Below, piece by piece: positions 47,830-55,821 of a DNA stretch of 64,000 bases. How positions within the stretch are numbered: the stretch's first letter is position 1; every line of letters starts with the position of its first letter. The position numbers and the translations under genes are program-made. The notes under the pieces were generated by a model that saw nothing but the letters and a program-made list of their open reading frames with translations, did no database searches and was not told the origin of the DNA. Source of the DNA: Metapseudomonas boanensis (lineage in GTDB: Bacteria; Pseudomonadota; Gammaproteobacteria; Pseudomonadales; Pseudomonadaceae); NCBI RefSeq assembly GCF_018704125.1, contig NZ_JAGTIS010000007.1, positions 1 to 64,000 of the forward strand, written 5' to 3'.

Positions 47830-49154
47830 TTTTCGTCGATGACGAAGCGGCCATCCGCGACGCCGTACGTGAATGGTTGGAGCTGTCCGGCTACCTGGTA
47901 CGCACCGAAGCCAGCGCCGAGGAGTGCCTGAAGCACCTGGACGCCGACTTCCCCGGAGTGGTGATCAGCGACCTGCGCATGCCCGGCATGGACGGCATGG
48001 CCCTTCTGCAAGCCATCCAGGCACGGGACCGGGAGCTGCCGGTACTGATGGTCACCGGCCATGGGGACGTACCCCAGGCGGTCGAGGCCATGCGTTTGGG
48101 TGCCTACGACTTCATCGAGAAGCCTTTCACGGCCGAGCGTCTGCTGGAAAGCCTGCGCCGTGCCCTGGAGAAACGCCGGCTGGTGCAGGAAAACCGTCAT
48201 CTGCGCCTGCAGGTCGACCTCAAGGATCAGCTCGATGGTCGCCTGCTGGGGATATCCCGTCCCATGGTCCACCTGCGTCGGCAGGTGCTGGATCTGGCGC
48301 AGACGCCGGTCAACGTCCTGCTGCGCGGCGAAACCGGCAGCGGCAAGGAAATGGTAGCCCGCTGCCTGCACGACTTCGGACCGCGGGCCGGCAAGCCTTT
48401 CGTCGCACTGAACTGCGCCGCCATCCCGGAGAACCTCTTCGAGAGCGAACTGTTCGGCCACGAGAGCGGCGCCTTCACCGGTGCCCAGGGCAAACGCATC
48501 GGCAAGATCGAGCATGCCCACGGCGGCACCTTGTTCCTCGACGAGATCGAGAGCATGCCTCTTGCACAGCAGGTCAAGCTGCTACGGGTGCTGCAGGAAC
48601 AGCGCCTGGAGCGGCTGGGTTCGAATCAGAGCATCGCTGTGGATATCCGCGTGATTGCCGCCACCAAGCCAGACCTGCGCGACGAAGTCCGCGCGGGGCG
48701 ATTCCGTGAGGACCTGCTCTACCGTCTCAACGTCGCCGAGCTGCAGTTGCCAGCCCTGCGCGACCGCCGCGAAGACATCCTGCTGTTGTTCGAGCACTTC
48801 GCCCACGTCGCCAGCGAGCGACTCGGCCGCCCCTCCCCAACGCTGACACCGGCTGAGCTGGCACATTTGCTGGCTCATGACTGGCCGGGCAACGTGCGCG
48901 AACTGGCGAACGCCGCTGAACGCCATGTGCTGGGGTTATCCACAAGGAGCACGCAGGGTGCCGAGGTCGAACCGTCCCTGGCTGAACTGATGGAATCCTA
49001 CGAAGCCCAGTGCCTGCGCCAGGCGCTGGCTCGCTCACAAGGTGATATCAAGGCGGTCATGAGCCTGCTGCAACTGCCCCGCCGCACCCTCAACGAGAAG
49101 ATGGTGCGCCACGGCCTGGCGCGCAGCGAGTTCCTGCGCGGCGAGGATGACTGA
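47814..49154 (+). CDS. mifR: MifR sigma54-dependent response regulator
   Basis: A 446-residue NtrC/DctD-type activator. Receiver domain with phospho-acceptor Asp53 (VVISDLRMPGMDG). AAA+ domain with Walker A GETGSGKE (172-179), the sigma54-contact GAFTGA (219-224), and FLDEIESMP. The C-terminal Fis-type helix-turn-helix (LARSQGDIKAVMSLLQLPRRTLNEKM) binds enhancers. A sigma54-type promoter and the permease gene lie 315 bases downstream of the gene's end, fitting control of alpha-ketoglutarate uptake. Confidence 0.94.
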   Translation: MPVQVIFVDDEAAIRDAVREWLELSGYLVRTEASAEECLKHLDADFPGVVISDLRMPGMDGMALLQAIQARDRELPVLMVTGHGDVPQAVEAMRLGAYDFIEKPFTAERLLESLRRALEKRRLVQENRHLRLQVDLKDQLDGRLLGISRPMVHLRRQVLDLAQTPVNVLLRGETGSGKEMVARCLHDFGPRAGKPFVALNCAAIPENLFESELFGHESGAFTGAQGKRIGKIEHAHGGTLFLDEIESMPLAQQVKLLRVLQEQRLERLGSNQSIAVDIRVIAATKPDLRDEVRAGRFREDLLYRLNVAELQLPALRDRREDILLLFEHFAHVASERLGRPSPTLTPAELAHLLAHDWPGNVRELANAAERHVLGLSTRSTQGAEVEPSLAELMESYEAQCLRQALARSQGDIKAVMSLLQLPRRTLNEKMVRHGLARSEFLRGEDD

Positions 49155-49370
49155 CCCTGTGGAAAACTGCTGATGTAGATGGGTACTGAGCGAAGCGAAG
49201 CCAACAACCCAGATAGGGACCGCGCAATGTTGGTTTTGCAGACTCAGCGCCAACCTACGCAGCGTAATAGTCTGCTGGTCCTGGCGACTCTGTAGGGCTG
49301 GTCATCGGCCTGCTTTGCGAATGAATTCGCACCTACAAGCGAGCACGGCCATCACATCACTGCCTGATCG

Positions 49371-49414
49371 GCGGAATCTTGCTCATCGGCTTGTAGGCAT
49401 CGGCAATATTCCGC
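49371..49414. promoter_or_regulatory. Candidate MifR upstream activating site
   Basis: GCGGAAT at 49371-49377 and its exact inverse ATTCCGC at 49408-49414, 30 bases apart. It lies 56 to 99 bases before the -24 element, a normal distance for an NtrC-type enhancer. Not confirmed. Confidence 0.45.
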
Positions 49415-49469
49415 GCATACCCCTTGGAAGAAGCCGCTAAAACCCCTCTATTCCGGGCCTTTCCTCCCC

Positions 49470-49485
49470 TGGCACAGGTCCTGCT
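49470..49485 (+). promoter_or_regulatory. Sigma54 (-24/-12) promoter of the dicarboxylate permease gene
   Basis: TGGCACAGGTCCTGCT has the invariant GG and GC separated by ten bases and matches the TGGCAC-N5-TTGC consensus with one mismatch. Transcription would start near 49496, which excludes the upstream ATG at 49488 as translation start. Confidence 0.82.
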
Positions 49486-49553
49486 AAGTGCTCATCGCTC
49501 ATGCACCGCCCAGCGCTGTGCCCACAACAACAACGATGACTCGAGGAAAGATG

Positions 49554-50861
49554 ATGGATAACTCCAGCACCCTGACTGCCTCAGCTGTACACCGCACCAC
49601 ATCGCAACGCATCAAGTCCATTTTCAGCGGTTCGGTCGGCAACCTGGTCGAGTGGTACGACTGGTACGTCTACGCCGCCTTCTCGCTGTACTTCGCCAAG
49701 GCGTTCTTCCCCCAGGGCGACTTGACCGCCCAGTTGCTCAACACTGCCGCGATCTTCGCCGTGGGCTTCCTGATGCGGCCCATCGGTGGCTGGCTGATGG
49801 GCATCTACGCCGATCGCAAGGGCCGCAAGGCTGCGCTGCTGGCCTCTGTTCTGCTGATGTGCTTTGGCTCGCTGATCATCGCGCTGACCCCCAGCTATGA
49901 ATCCATCGGCATTGCCGCGCCCATCCTGCTAGTGGTCGCACGCCTGCTGCAGGGCCTGTCGGTAGGCGGTGAGTACGGTACTTCTGCCACCTACCTGTCA
50001 GAAATGGCGACCCACGAGCAACGCGGCTTCTTCTCCAGTTTCCAATACGTGACGCTGATCTCCGGCCAGCTCATCGCGCTGGCGGTGCTGATCGTGTTGC
50101 AGCAGTCCCTGAGCACCGAACAGCTGGAAAGCTGGGGCTGGCGCGTACCCTTCCTGATCGGCGCCCTTTGCGCGGTGGTGGCCATGTTCCTGCGTCGCGG
50201 CATGGAAGAAACCGACTCCTTCACCAAGAAGAAGGAGAAGTCGAAGGAAAGCCTGATGCGCACCCTGATGCGCCATCCGAAGGAGCTGCTCACCGTAGTC
50301 GGACTGACCATGGGCGGTACCCTGGCCTTCTACACCTACACCACCTACATGCAGAAGTACCTGGTGAACACCGTGGGCATGAGCAAGGGCGACTCGACCA
50401 TGATCTCGGCCGCCACGCTGTTCCTCTTCATGCTGTTGCAGCCCATCGTGGGTGGGCTCTCCGACAAGATCGGCCGTCGCCCGATCCTGATTGCCTTCGG
50501 CGTCCTCGGTACTCTGTTCACCTACCCGATCCTGAGCACCCTGCACACCATCGAAACCTGGTGGGGCGCGTTCTTCCTGATCATGGCGGCGCTGATCATC
50601 GTCAGTGGCTACACCTCGATCAACGCCGTGGTGAAGGCCGAGCTGTTTCCCACCGAGATCCGCGCCTTGGGCGTAGGCCTGCCCTATGCGCTGACCGTGT
50701 CGATCTTCGGCGGCACCGCTGAATACGTGGCGCTGTGGTTCAAGAGCATCGGCATGGAAAGCGGCTTCTACTGGTACGTCACCGCGTGCATCGCCTGCTC
50801 TCTGCTGGTGTACGTCTTCATGAAGGACACCCGCACCCACTCCCGGATGAACCAGGAATGA
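49554..50861 (+). CDS. MFS dicarboxylate (alpha-ketoglutarate) permease
   Basis: A 435-residue inner-membrane H+ symporter of the metabolite:H+ symporter group (KgtP/ProP type). N-terminal GNLVEWYDWYVYAAFSLYFAKAFFP, the loop motif GIYADRKGRKAALLASV, and GLSVGGEYGTSATYLSE are hallmarks; 12 helices. Homologous to PAO1 PA5530, reported as MifR- and RpoN-dependent for alpha-ketoglutarate uptake. ATG 49554 lies seven bases after GAGG; ATG 49551 is equally possible. Confidence 0.92.
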   Translation: MDNSSTLTASAVHRTTSQRIKSIFSGSVGNLVEWYDWYVYAAFSLYFAKAFFPQGDLTAQLLNTAAIFAVGFLMRPIGGWLMGIYADRKGRKAALLASVLLMCFGSLIIALTPSYESIGIAAPILLVVARLLQGLSVGGEYGTSATYLSEMATHEQRGFFSSFQYVTLISGQLIALAVLIVLQQSLSTEQLESWGWRVPFLIGALCAVVAMFLRRGMEETDSFTKKKEKSKESLMRTLMRHPKELLTVVGLTMGGTLAFYTYTTYMQKYLVNTVGMSKGDSTMISAATLFLFMLLQPIVGGLSDKIGRRPILIAFGVLGTLFTYPILSTLHTIETWWGAFFLIMAALIIVSGYTSINAVVKAELFPTEIRALGVGLPYALTVSIFGGTAEYVALWFKSIGMESGFYWYVTACIACSLLVYVFMKDTRTHSRMNQE

Positions 50862-50913
50862 AGGAGCCCTGAAGGCTCATGCCCCATCTCCAGGGGCCTT
50901 TTTATCGCCATCA

Positions 50914-50941
50914 ACGGGCCCTTCGGGGCCCGTTTTCGTTT
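50914..50941 (+). terminator. Rho-independent terminator of the permease gene
   Basis: Stem ACGGGCCC/GGGCCCGT with the stable loop TTCG, followed by TTTCGTTTTG. A second weaker hairpin GCCCC..GGGGCCTTTTT precedes it at 50881-50903. Confidence 0.85.
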
Positions 50942-51063
50942 TGGGGCCAGAAGGTGGCCTATAGGCCGCCAGGGGAATGATTTCGCCCCAACAAAGCGCG
51001 ACCTCCTCGGTGTGGGGGCAAATTCACTGGCCTAGGGCCGGCAACAATCGTGATTCCCTACAG

Positions 51064-52029
51064 CTATACGAGGCGACAGGCCTCGAACGCGGCCTTCAAT
51101 GCCGCCTCGTCCTGAGCCTCGGCAAAGATCAGCTCCAGCCGCGAATCCTTGCGCCATTCACTGGCCTGCCAATGGATCACCGCCCCCTCCAGCGCATTGC
51201 CAGAGAGCCAGCCGGCATTGGTGTGCAGCACCAGCTTGGCCCGTCGCCACGGCAGTCTGGAAAGCCATATCTGGACCCGCATCAACTCGAAATACTGGCT
51301 CGGATGCCAGCGCCAACCAATGCTCCAACCCTCGTTTTGGGACTGGATCTGGCAGATCGGTTGTGCCGGGTTTGTCCACAAAGTCGGAGTTTCACCCACA
51401 GCTGTTGGTAACTGGTTGATATCTACAGTTTTTCCACTTTGTGCATGGATACCCGGTAGCTCCGAGATATCGAGCCTTCCCCAACTTGCCCACAGCACCT
51501 TGATAGGGGGCAATTGCTTGAGAAGTTTTCCACATGTGGATGAGTCCAGGTTTTCCGACTTGTTTAATATCAATAGGCCAGCATTCGGTAGGGCCTCCCG
51601 CTGGCTGTCCGGTAGGGCTTGGCCTGTAGCTAAGGCCGCTGCGTCCAGCACCATGACGCTGGGTTGAAGCGCCAGTACCCCTTCCCAGGGGGGTTCGCGT
51701 AGCTGACGCTGAATCTCGAGGGGATGGCCGAGTCCGGAGGGTTCTATCAGTAGCCGGTCCGGCCTTGCCTTGCGTAGCAGGCGCGCAAGGCCAACCTGGA
51801 ATGGCGCGCCATTGACGCAGCAGACGCAACCGCCTGCCACCTCCGCAAGACTGATGCCGTCGTCATCGCTGCTGAGCAGGGCGGCATCCAGACCGATCTG
51901 GCCGAATTCGTTGATTAGCACTGCCCAGCGTTCGTGGGCAGGACGTTGTGCCAGCAACTGACGGATCAGACTGGTCTTGCCAGCCCCCAGAGGGCCGGCA
52001 ATGAGATGGGTGGGGATATGTGTAAGCAT
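51064..52029 (-). CDS. CobW/COG0523-family GTPase (metal chaperone-like)
   Basis: A 321-residue G3E GTPase. Walker A GPLGAGKT at residues 12-19, zinc-binding CVCC at 68-71, and a variant NKxD box (NKSE). The C-terminal part is shorter than in ZigA and holds WRWHPSQYFELM. It shares the zinc-starvation neighbourhood with a second CobW gene, DksA2 and FolE2, comparable to PAO1 PA5535. No Zur box is visible near this gene. ATG 52029 is chosen; a GTG at 52050 is the alternative. Confidence 0.88.
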   Translation of the reverse strand: MLTHIPTHLIAGPLGAGKTSLIRQLLAQRPAHERWAVLINEFGQIGLDAALLSSDDDGISLAEVAGGCVCCVNGAPFQVGLARLLRKARPDRLLIEPSGLGHPLEIQRQLREPPWEGVLALQPSVMVLDAAALATGQALPDSQREALPNAGLLILNKSENLDSSTCGKLLKQLPPIKVLWASWGRLDISELPGIHAQSGKTVDINQLPTAVGETPTLWTNPAQPICQIQSQNEGWSIGWRWHPSQYFELMRVQIWLSRLPWRRAKLVLHTNAGWLSGNALEGAVIHWQASEWRKDSRLELIFAEAQDEAALKAAFEACRLV

Positions 52030-52108
52030 GGCTCCATGGTGCTGCGTCACAGCCCTCGAGGAAAGCTGCGTGTTAGAGTCGCCGCCATTCAGTTCAGGAG
52101 CGATCCCA

Positions 52109-52453
52109 ATGCGTGTGTGGTTGCTGATGTTGCTGGCCCTGTCCGCCGAGGTGCACGCCGAAGCCTGCGTCGTTCATACCCAAGCCGAGCGGCTGGAAGT
52201 GAAGCTTTGCCAGGAAAACCGCAGTATTCCTCCGACACTCTTCCGGGAAGGCTTCTGCCAACCGCAAATACAGGGGCAGAAAGTCGAGGTCAGCTTCGCC
52301 CCGCACTGCCCCTCCGGCGCCTTCGGTATCTGCCGCAATGCCCAGGTGAGCAACCAGCCGTACCGCCAGGATATCCACTACTACGGTGTAGCCAGCGATG
52401 CCCGTTACCTCAAGCCGTTCTGCGAAGGGCAGAGCCAAGGAACGTGGGAGTAG
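52109..52453 (+). CDS. Small secreted Cys-rich protein of unknown function
   Basis: A 114-residue protein. Signal peptide at residues 1-17 (MRVWLLMLLALSAEVHA), mature part with six Cys (ACVV, KLCQE, GFCQP, PHCPS, GICRN, PFCEG), consistent with disulfides in the periplasm. AGGAG lies eight bases before ATG 52109. Divergent from the CobW gene. Function unknown; a similar small gene lies in the same position in PAO1 (PA5534). Confidence 0.72.
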   Translation: MRVWLLMLLALSAEVHAEACVVHTQAERLEVKLCQENRSIPPTLFREGFCQPQIQGQKVEVSFAPHCPSGAFGICRNAQVSNQPYRQDIHYYGVASDARYLKPFCEGQSQGTWE

Positions 52454-52580
52454 CACTGGCATCGCGACCTTGTGGGGCCGAATTCATTCGCCAAGGGCTG
52501 TGCCGTAGCCACAGTTCGATGGTCAGCCTTGGTATCCTCGCGGCGCGTCATCTTTGGCTCCGCGTCGACCCACCGTCCGT

Positions 52581-53225
52581 TCAGCCCAGCCAGTCCAGGG
52601 TAAGCAGCAGGCGGCTTTCCCCAGGCGCCTGCTGCGGAGACCTGTGGATAATTCCCCTCCCCTCATTCCCCAGCCACTTTTCCCCCTTGAACAGCGCCAC
52701 GTCGCCTGCAGCCAACTGCTGGTTATCCACAACCTGGACGGGTTCGGCTGGCGAGTCAGCAAGGCGGGCTCGCGGAAGGTCATCCTCGCGCAACCATTGG
52801 CTTGCGCAACCGGCGTAGGTGGTGATCAAGCGCAGCGGCACGTGGTCGACGTGAAAGCGTGGGCACATGGCCTTGTCCAATCGGCGCAGCCGTAAGCCTA
52901 TATGTCGGGCGTCCACCAGGCAGGCAAATCCACGCACCAGCCAGGCGACGTCCGCAACGAAACCTGCGTAGCCGTCCAGGTGGGCAAAGCCGGTCGCCAG
53001 CCCGTCAAGCGAAGGCTCACTGTCCGACGTTTGCAGCTCGATCGTCATGGACTCGCTGAGCGGTTCGCCAAGCGCTACCAAGGCGCTGGCGAACCCGGCG
53101 ACGTGCAACGGCAGGCGGCGTTGCCAGACGGCCAGGTTAGTCCCGTCTCGCAGAACTTCGCTGAGTACATCCGGACTATCACCCAGCACCTGTCGCGGCG
53201 CAGCTTCCCGCTGCCACGCCAGCAT
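52581..53225 (-). CDS. DUF1826 protein of the zinc-starvation operon
   Basis: A 214-residue soluble protein of the DUF1826 family, regularly linked to Zur-controlled CobW genes. Conserved CPRFHVDHVPLRLITTYAG and GRGIIHRSPQ hold His and Cys residues that could bind zinc or iron (the HVD..H pattern resembles dioxygenases; that is inference). Its ATG overlaps the stop of the upstream CobW gene by one base (TGATG on the minus strand), implying translational coupling. Confidence 0.82.
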   Translation of the reverse strand: MLAWQREAAPRQVLGDSPDVLSEVLRDGTNLAVWQRRLPLHVAGFASALVALGEPLSESMTIELQTSDSEPSLDGLATGFAHLDGYAGFVADVAWLVRGFACLVDARHIGLRLRRLDKAMCPRFHVDHVPLRLITTYAGCASQWLREDDLPRARLADSPAEPVQVVDNQQLAAGDVALFKGEKWLGNEGRGIIHRSPQQAPGESRLLLTLDWLG

Positions 53226-54430
53226 CAGGCGGGCTCCTCATGCCAGGGGCCGAATGGGTCAGCGAACAGCACCCAGGCTTCACGACCCAGGGCCATCTCA
53301 CCATCGTCCAGCAAGCAGGCATCAAGCTCGGCGCTAAGGCGAGCAAAGTCGATGCCCTGGCCGATGAACACCAGCTCCTGACGGCAGTCTCCAACATCGG
53401 GTATCCAGTTCTTCATGACCTGCTGGAGCCCATCTCCATCCTGCGGCCAATGTGCCTGGGGCACAAAGCGCCACCAGCGCCCCGCGTACCCGTGACGCAT
53501 CAACCCACCGGCCTGGGACCAATTGCCTGCCTCTTCCGGTTTGCTGGCCAACCAGAAGAAGCCCTTCGAGCGCAGCAGGCGGCCATTGGTCCACTCCCGA
53601 TTCAGGAAAGCGAAGAAACGCTGTGGATGGAACGGCCGGCGTGCGCGGTAGCCGGCGGAGGCGATGCCGTATTCCTCGGTTTCCGGCACATGCTCGCCGC
53701 GCAGTTCCTTGAGCCATCCGGGCGCTTGGGCCGCGCGCTCGAAGTCGAAATGGCCAGTATCGAGAATCTGCTTCAGATCGACCTGGCCCATGATCATCGG
53801 CAGGACTCGAGCACCGGGATTGAGACGTTGCAGGATCGCCGTCAGCTCCTCGCGTTCAGCGCTGGAAATCAGGTCGACCTTGCTGATCAGGATGACGTCG
53901 GCGAACTCCACCTGCTCGATCAGCAGGTCGCTGACGGATCGCTCATCCTCATCACCCAAGGTCTCGCCGCGGCTGGCAAGGCTGTCAGCCGCCTGGTAGT
54001 CGGCAAGGAAATTGACCCCGTCGACCACGGTGACCAAGGTGTCCAACCGCGCCAGATCGGACAGGCTGCGGCCCTGTTCGTCACAAAAGGTGAAGGTCTC
54101 AGCTACCGGAAGCGGCTCGGAGATGCCGGTGGACTCGATCAGCAGGTAGTCGAAACGCCCCTCGCGGGCCAGGCGGCTGACCTCCTCCAGCAAATCTTCG
54201 CGCAGGGTGCAGCAGATGCAGCCGTTACTCATCTCGACGAGTTTCTCGTCAGCACGGTTCAGACTGACGTCGCGTTGCACTTCGCTACCGTCGATGTTGA
54301 TCTCGCTCATGTCATTGACGATGACCGCCACGCGCAGTTGGTCGCGGTTCTTCAGCACATGGTTGAGCAGCGTGCTCTTGCCGGCTCCGAGGAAGCCTGA
54401 CAGCACGGTTACGGGAAGTCGGGATGGCAT
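53225..54430 (-). CDS. zigA: ZigA-type CobW GTPase, zinc chaperone
   Basis: A 401-residue G3E GTPase of the COG0523 zinc group (ZigA/YeiR), which moves scarce zinc to client enzymes. Walker A GFLGAGKS at residues 12-19, zinc motif CICC at 71-74, the GTPase box SKVD and a C-terminal CobW_C domain ([13 protein letters not shown]). It follows dksA2 by ten bases and precedes the DUF1826 gene, so all three are one operon behind the Zur box. The symbol is by family, not proof of identity. Confidence 0.88.
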   Translation of the reverse strand: MPSRLPVTVLSGFLGAGKSTLLNHVLKNRDQLRVAVIVNDMSEINIDGSEVQRDVSLNRADEKLVEMSNGCICCTLREDLLEEVSRLAREGRFDYLLIESTGISEPLPVAETFTFCDEQGRSLSDLARLDTLVTVVDGVNFLADYQAADSLASRGETLGDEDERSVSDLLIEQVEFADVILISKVDLISSAEREELTAILQRLNPGARVLPMIMGQVDLKQILDTGHFDFERAAQAPGWLKELRGEHVPETEEYGIASAGYRARRPFHPQRFFAFLNREWTNGRLLRSKGFFWLASKPEEAGNWSQAGGLMRHGYAGRWWRFVPQAHWPQDGDGLQQVMKNWIPDVGDCRQELVFIGQGIDFARLSAELDACLLDDGEMALGREAWVLFADPFGPWHEEPA

Positions 54431-54440
54431 GGGGGTCTCC

Positions 54441-54860
54441 TCAGGTATGGCGCTGGTGGCGCTCTCTTTGTTCCTGGCGCTCTTTGGCTTCGATGCACAG
54501 GGTTGCGGTGGGGCGTAACAGCAGGCGCTGCAGGCCGATCGGTTCACCGGTTTCGGCGCACCAGCCGTATTCGCCGCGGGCCAGGCGCTCCAACGCCAGG
54601 TCGATCTTGTCCAACAGCTTCTTCTCGCGCTCGAGGAGACGCAGTTGCCACTGGCGTCGTTCTTCACGGCAGGCGAGGTCGGCCTCATCACTTGCCGGCT
54701 CGACATTCCGCAACTCACCAAACTCATCCTCGATGCGCTGCTGCAACTCCTCGCGCTGGCCATGCAGCAAGGTTCGGAAGTACGCCTGCTGGGCCTCATT
54801 CATGTAGGCATCGGCAGGTTGGGCGAGCAGGTCTTCCTGGCTGAACTGGGTATCGGACAT
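54441..54860 (-). CDS. dksA2: DksA2, zinc-independent DksA paralog
   Basis: A 139-residue RNA polymerase secondary-channel factor that works with ppGpp. The coiled coil with Asp pair ([10 protein letters not shown], residues ~56-64) is present. The zinc finger of DksA (four Cys) is reduced here to Cys101, Thr104, Cys122, Ala125, the pattern known for P. aeruginosa DksA2, which functions without zinc. ATG 54860; a GTG two codons upstream is possible. First gene of the operon behind the Zur operator. Confidence 0.92.
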   Translation of the reverse strand: MSDTQFSQEDLLAQPADAYMNEAQQAYFRTLLHGQREELQQRIEDEFGELRNVEPASDEADLACREERRQWQLRLLEREKKLLDKIDLALERLARGEYGWCAETGEPIGLQRLLLRPTATLCIEAKERQEQRERHQRHT

Positions 54861-54885
54861 GGTCACGTTCGCTTGGTGTTTTAAG

Positions 54886-54900
54886 TGTTATAACATAACA
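54886..54900. promoter_or_regulatory. Zur-type operator between dksA2 and folE2
   Basis: TGTTATAACATAACA is a perfect 6-3-6 inverted repeat fitting the gamma-proteobacterial Zur consensus (TGTTATAnTATAACA type, centre differs). It lies 25 bases from the dksA2 start and 30 bases from the folE2 start, so both genes can be repressed from one site. Confidence 0.85.
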
Positions 54901-54930
54901 TGTTGAATTCATTCCAAGCCGAGGTTCTCG

Positions 54931-55821
54931 ATGAACGCCCTCACCCTTCCGGACATCGCAGCCCAATCCACCACCGAACCAGCCTCGCTGGATTGGGTCG
55001 GCATGTGCGACATCGCCGTGCCGCTGTTGCTGGAAGATCAGCGCATCAACGCGCGTGCCGACGCCGGCGTGAGCCTTGATGACCCCGGCGCACGAGGCAT
55101 TCACATGTCGCGTCTGTACCTGGCACTGGGTGCTCTGCAACACCAAAGACTGACGCCGGACGTGCTGCAAGGGCTGCTAAGGCAGTTCCTCGACAGCCAC
55201 CAGGGCCTTTCCAGCAACGCTTACCTTCGCCTGCGTGGGGAGGCTCTGTTGAGTCGCCCTGCTCTGGTCAGCCCGCTGTCCGGGTGGAAGGCTTACCCCT
55301 TCGAGATCGATGCACGCCAGGACTCATGGGGGTTTCACGTGGAACTACGACTACAGGTGGCCTACTCCTCCACCTGCCCATGCTCTGCGGCTCTCGCCCG
55401 CCAACTCATCCAGCACCGTTTCAAGGAGGACTTCGCCGGTAAGCCGCTGGACCCTGAGGCGGTCCTCGAATGGCTCGGCAGCAGCCAGGGGATAGTCGCC
55501 ACGCCGCACAGCCAACGCAGTTGCGCGCAGATCCAGGTCCGCCTGACCGCCATAAACGAGCTACCTCTGCAACGTCTGATCGACCTCGCCGAGCAGGCCC
55601 TGGGCACGGCGGTGCAGACGGCAGTCAAGCGGGCGGACGAACAGGCATTCGCCCTGGCCAATGGACAGAACCTGATGTTCTGCGAGGACGCGGCGCGCCG
55701 CCTGGATCAGGCGCTACGCGGGGAAAGCTGGCTGGATGGTTTCCACCTCAGGGTCGTGCACGCGGAGAGCCTCCACGCACACGACGCCGTCGCCGAAAGC
55801 CGCTGGACCCACTATGCGTAG
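54931..55821 (+). CDS. folE2: GTP cyclohydrolase I type 2 (FolE2)
   Basis: Makes dihydroneopterin triphosphate for folate synthesis using Mn or Fe rather than Zn, replacing FolE when zinc is scarce. The 296-residue protein has the family motifs RGIHMSRLYLAL (residue ~55) and SSTCPCSAALAR with Cys149 and Cys151, plus TPHSQRS. It is divergent from dksA2 across the Zur operator. The 3' end overlaps the convergent methyltransferase gene by ten bases. Confidence 0.93.
   Translation: MNALTLPDIAAQSTTEPASLDWVGMCDIAVPLLLEDQRINARADAGVSLDDPGARGIHMSRLYLALGALQHQRLTPDVLQGLLRQFLDSHQGLSSNAYLRLRGEALLSRPALVSPLSGWKAYPFEIDARQDSWGFHVELRLQVAYSSTCPCSAALARQLIQHRFKEDFAGKPLDPEAVLEWLGSSQGIVATPHSQRSCAQIQVRLTAINELPLQRLIDLAEQALGTAVQTAVKRADEQAFALANGQNLMFCEDAARRLDQALRGESWLDGFHLRVVHAESLHAHDAVAESRWTHYA

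Larger units (their letters stand above)
49155..49553. other. Intergenic region: repeat remnants, enhancer-like dyad and sigma54 promoter
   Basis: 399 bases between mifR and the permease gene. It contains a diverged intergenic repeat (GATGGGTACTGAGCGAAGCG to about 49220), a REP-like remnant near 49291-49338, the GCGGAAT/ATTCCGC dyad, and the -24/-12 promoter. Confidence 0.7.

Noticed and set aside
49488-49553. Upstream ATG at 49488 as the permease start
   Set aside because: It lies before the expected sigma54 transcription start near 49496 and has no ribosome site; ATG 49554 has one.
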